Assembly: GCA_964627255.1 (NCBI GenBank)
Contig: CAZVIN010000125.1
Span: 1-24,040 of the forward strand
Origin: CALLJL01 sp964627255
GTDB lineage: Bacteria; Acidobacteriota; Aminicenantia; Aminicenantales; CALLJL01
Direction: 5' to 3'
DNA: 24,040 bases
Shown here: piece after piece, positions 21,627 to 24,040 of the stretch
Position numbering within the stretch: the first letter of the stretch is position 1
Layout of the letters: each line of letters starts with the position of its first letter
Notes under the pieces: generated by a model
What the model was told of the DNA's origin: nothing
Databases searched by the model: none
What the model saw: the letters and a program-made list of their open reading frames with translations, nothing else
Translations under genes and position numbers: made by a program

Positions 21627-22811
21627 ATGAAAAGATTTAAAACCGGATTCGAGGGAATTATCTTGGCAATTGTCTTGATTATACCTGTGGTTCTTCCGGG
21701 ACTGCCTCAGGTCCCCGTCCAGAGAAAAATTCTGCCGCCGCGGACCGTTGATGTCGCTGACACTCCCCAGATCAAAGAGTTTAGGGTCACTCCAGCTACC
21801 ATTGTTAAGGGAAATAATGTGGTGATCCGTTGGCGGGTGGAACCGGGAAGGGGAGGTTCGCCTATAAAGAGCCTGGCGATATCCAAACTTGATGGCTCGG
21901 GGCCGGCCGTCAATCTGGTCAGTTCTGACCTGACCGGAGAATTTAATCTTTCCATCCCGGCAGCTTCGCCCGAAGGCACTTTAATCTATGGCCTCACAGC
22001 CGTTAATGAATTGTACCAATCCAGCATGGCCATGGCGGCTATCCGGGTTACGGGCCCGCCGGATTTAATCGTTGAGGAAATCCAGTCCTCGGGACAATCG
22101 GTAGCCTTCAGGCTTAAGAACCAAGGCTCTGGCGATTTTCGCGGCCGGCTAACTTTAAGAGTCTCCGTAAATGATAATCCCGGGTCAATCCACATAGACC
22201 GATTTGGCGGCCTTACAAAAATAGCGGACGGTGTCTATGAAGCCCGTGATATGGCCATTGCCGCCGGGAATACCTGGAGCGTTAGCCTGCTGGACCCTGA
22301 AACGGGCCAACCAGGATGGTATACAGGCACTTACCGGATTTCTGTCAGAGCAGAATCGGACAATCCGGCCGAGCCGGCTGCGAATAACGAGAAGCGCGTT
22401 ACCTTAAACCATACCGGTCTTCGCCGGGGGAGACCTGAACTGGACCTGTACTTCCTCGGGGATTTGAGTGTTTTGAATTATGATGCTTTAGCTTACGGTA
22501 ACCTGCAAGGTATTCGGTTTACGGTTATGAACACGGGGCCAGCCACCGCGACCAATGTAGAATGGGAAGCCCGGATATTTGAGAGGGAACACCTTTTGCG
22601 CGGCGAGAGCGGCTGGCGTCTGAAGAGCGGGACGATTTCAAGTCTGGCGCCAGGAAGCACAGAAGTGACCTTTGATTTTCTAAAGCCTGACCTGGCGGGT
22701 AGAGCCTTATTATTAAAGGTTATAATAGACCCAAAGGACAAGATTTTGGAGTCCGATGAAGCCAACAACCAAAAGGAAATTGCCATCAGAATTCCAGACC
22801 GGATGTATTGA
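21627..22811 (+). CDS. Secreted CARDB-like beta-sandwich protein
   Basis: The frame reaches a TTG at 21597, but AAAGGAG 6 nt before the ATG at 21627 selects the latter (394 residues). A signal peptide follows (KRFKTGFEGIILAIVLIIPV, cleavage near LPGLP). After an Ig-like N-terminal module (IKEFRVTPATIVKGNNVVIR, residues ~50-140) come two CARDB-type modules: PDLIVEEIQSSGQSVAFRLK with NQGSGDF (~145-260) and PELDLYFLGDLSVL with VMNTGPATATNVEWEA (~272-390), ending in DPKDKILESDEANNQKEI, the classic end of a CARDB repeat. These domains are extracellular binding modules. No catalytic residues or anchor are visible, so the protein is probably exported and binds surface or extracellular ligands (inference). 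Confidence 0.87.
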   Translation: MKRFKTGFEGIILAIVLIIPVVLPGLPQVPVQRKILPPRTVDVADTPQIKEFRVTPATIVKGNNVVIRWRVEPGRGGSPIKSLAISKLDGSGPAVNLVSSDLTGEFNLSIPAASPEGTLIYGLTAVNELYQSSMAMAAIRVTGPPDLIVEEIQSSGQSVAFRLKNQGSGDFRGRLTLRVSVNDNPGSIHIDRFGGLTKIADGVYEARDMAIAAGNTWSVSLLDPETGQPGWYTGTYRISVRAESDNPAEPAANNEKRVTLNHTGLRRGRPELDLYFLGDLSVLNYDALAYGNLQGIRFTVMNTGPATATNVEWEARIFEREHLLRGESGWRLKSGTISSLAPGSTEVTFDFLKPDLAGRALLLKVIIDPKDKILESDEANNQKEIAIRIPDRMY

Positions 22812-23072
22812 TTCTAAGAAGAGTTAATTAAATTTCATATGATTTTCGTCTTAAATAGTGTACTAAAATTAATTTAATTATTCGCTTAGGGCTCCGATTA
22901 TTTTGTCTTCGGCTTTATTTTTAGCCTGAATTTTAGCTGTTTCATTGCCTCTAAATTACCTCTGCTAACACTTATCAATGCCTATCGCCCGCTTCCTTTA
23001 ACGCCATGGCCATATCTTGCTATTTCCCCCTCTTCCTGGGATATCGTGTCTTTACTGGAAAGAGGCGGCGAT
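22812..23072. other. Intergenic region before the potassium-channel gene
   Basis: A+T-rich sequence with small dyads such as TTAATTAA, but no terminator with a U run and no plausible ORF. The promoter candidate for the next gene follows. Confidence 0.5.
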
Positions 23073-23102
23073 TTGTCTTTTGGGGTTTAATTTATTTATA
23101 AT
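23073..23102 (+). promoter_or_regulatory. Promoter candidate close to the potassium-channel start codon
   Basis: TATAAT (23097-23102) matches the -10 consensus, with a weak -35 TTGTCT (23073-23078) 18 bp upstream. The ATG at 23113 is only 10 nt after the -10, so a transcript from it would be almost leaderless; no ribosome binding site is present. Confidence 0.45.
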
Positions 23103-23112
23103 CAGACTAAAA

Positions 23113-24040
23113 ATGAATAGCACCAGACGTTTGCGCCTATCCTTGCTCTTATTCCTTTCGGTTTTCCTTCTCGGGGTAATTGGTTTCAAGCTGCTCGGAG
23201 GCAAGGAGTGGTCAATTCTCGAAAGTATCTATATGACTATCATAACTATTTCCACGGTTGGGTATGGTGAGGTAGTCGACCTTAGCCATAACCCAGCCGC
23301 CCGTGTCTTTGGCGTCATTTATATCATTATTTGCTTAGGAACGATTGCCTTCGCCGTTTCCTCTATTACTGCTTTTGTCGTCGAGGGTGAGCTGAAAAAT
23401 ATTCTGGGGAGGAAGAGGATGGAAAAGGAGATTCAGAAGCTCTCGGGGCATTTTATTGTCTGCGGCAGCGACGAGACTGCTCAGACAGCTATCCAGGAGC
23501 TGCTTTTAACCCGACGGCCTTTTGTGGTCATCGAGTCAACCCCAGAAAAAGTCGAGAAGCTAAAATCTTTGGGGTCGGTTCTTTACATCCAGGGAGACCC
23601 AACAGATGAGCGTGTCCTGAACCAGGCGGGAATCGCCAGAGCCCAAGGAATTTTTCTTTCTCTTCCCACCGACGAGGCGAACCTGTTTGCGACTATAACC
23701 GTCCGCAGTTTAAACCCAACAATTCGCATCGTCGCTAAGGTCGTTGATATTCGTTCCCAGGCTAAAATGCTCAAAGCCGGGGCTGATAGTGCGGTTTCGC
23801 CCACTTATATTGGGGGGATGAGGATGGTCTCGGAGATGGTCCGGCCAGCCGCGGTGACTTTTCTAGATATGATGCTGCGGGACCGGGAAAAAGTCCTCCG
23901 CGTCGAGGAAGTAACTGTGAGGCCCGACTCGCCGCTCTGCGGGAAAACCCTCACTGAGGCGGCCATTGAAGAAAAGACCGGCGCTCTCTTAGTAGCAGTT
24001 AAAAAGGCAGGAACGGCTGATTACGAGTTTAACCCGGCCC
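23113..24040 (+). CDS. Potassium channel protein with RCK (TrkA-N/TrkA-C) domains, 3' end outside window
   Basis: 309 codons are visible before the window edge. Two membrane helices (residues ~8-28 and ~64-90) flank a pore loop with selectivity filter TVGYGE (48-53). A cytosolic RCK domain follows: strand HFIVCGSDETAQTAIQELL, the acidic VVIES at the end of strand 2, the LYIQGDPTDERVLNQAGI segment typical of TrkA-N, and IVAKVVD. A TrkA-C-like part begins near VLRVEEVTVRPDSPLCGKTL. The nucleotide loop is degenerate (CGSDET in place of GxGxxG), so NAD binding may be lost (inference). The architecture matches MthK/Kch-type ligand-gated K+ channels. It reaches the window edge, so the C terminus is missing. 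Confidence 0.92.
   Translation, partial: MNSTRRLRLSLLLFLSVFLLGVIGFKLLGGKEWSILESIYMTIITISTVGYGEVVDLSHNPAARVFGVIYIIICLGTIAFAVSSITAFVVEGELKNILGRKRMEKEIQKLSGHFIVCGSDETAQTAIQELLLTRRPFVVIESTPEKVEKLKSLGSVLYIQGDPTDERVLNQAGIARAQGIFLSLPTDEANLFATITVRSLNPTIRIVAKVVDIRSQAKMLKAGADSAVSPTYIGGMRMVSEMVRPAAVTFLDMMLRDREKVLRVEEVTVRPDSPLCGKTLTEAAIEEKTGALLVAVKKAGTADYEFNPA

Overview
The window looks like a chromosomal segment of a Gram-negative bacterium with an outer membrane. It carries two TonB-dependent receptors and several exported thioredoxin-like proteins. The Oar-type receptor with an N-terminal carboxypeptidase-regulatory-like domain, the TPR-TlpA fusion, the NHL-type six-bladed propeller and the CARDB-type secreted protein together resemble Acidobacteriota-lineage genomes such as Candidatus Aminicenantes. 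That placement is an inference from protein style; no phylogenetic marker is present.

Region 1 (1-7257, plus strand) is an envelope/redox group: a TPR-TlpA protein cut by the window edge, a large Oar-like TonB-dependent receptor, a second TlpA-like protein, and a stand-alone DsbD-alpha-like domain. Region 2 (7258-8129) is a gene-poor stretch. It holds a truncated tRNA (5' half, GAA anticodon) behind a duplicated tRNA promoter, a 19-codon ORF with a strong ribosome binding site, one copy of a short IS21-ended repeat, and a decayed minus-strand reading frame.

Region 3 (8130-13244) is the most coherent system. A good sigma70-type promoter is overlapped at its start site by a NikR-like operator. 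It drives a TonB-dependent receptor, an ECF-type S component that is not CbiM/NikM, a SAM methyltransferase, an EcfT and an EcfA ATPase. A convergent nikR lies 6 bp downstream and retains all four nickel ligands with canonical spacing. I read this as a NikR-controlled pathway carrying nickel (possibly chelated) across both membranes.

Region 4 (13245-15717) has a G-rich stretch upstream of nikR, decayed sequence, a small ORF coupled to a secreted beta-propeller gene, an intact tRNA-Arg(CCG), and a 39-residue membrane peptide ending against the tRNA. Region 5 (15718-17703) has a compound tetranucleotide microsatellite and an SLC5-type sodium/solute symporter. Region 6 (17704-20331) is an XRE-ImmA/IrrE regulator-protease paired with a PIN-like nuclease (probable toxin-antitoxin module), followed by another IS21-ended repeat. 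Region 7 (20632-24040) has a polytopic membrane protein with an unclear 5' end, a CARDB-like secreted protein, and a potassium channel with an RCK domain that runs off the window.

A 118-139 bp element with IS21-like terminal repeats occurs three times (6589-6726, 7808-7925, 20193-20331), always between genes and without a transposase in the window. No CRISPR array, rRNA, phage or complete insertion sequence was seen.
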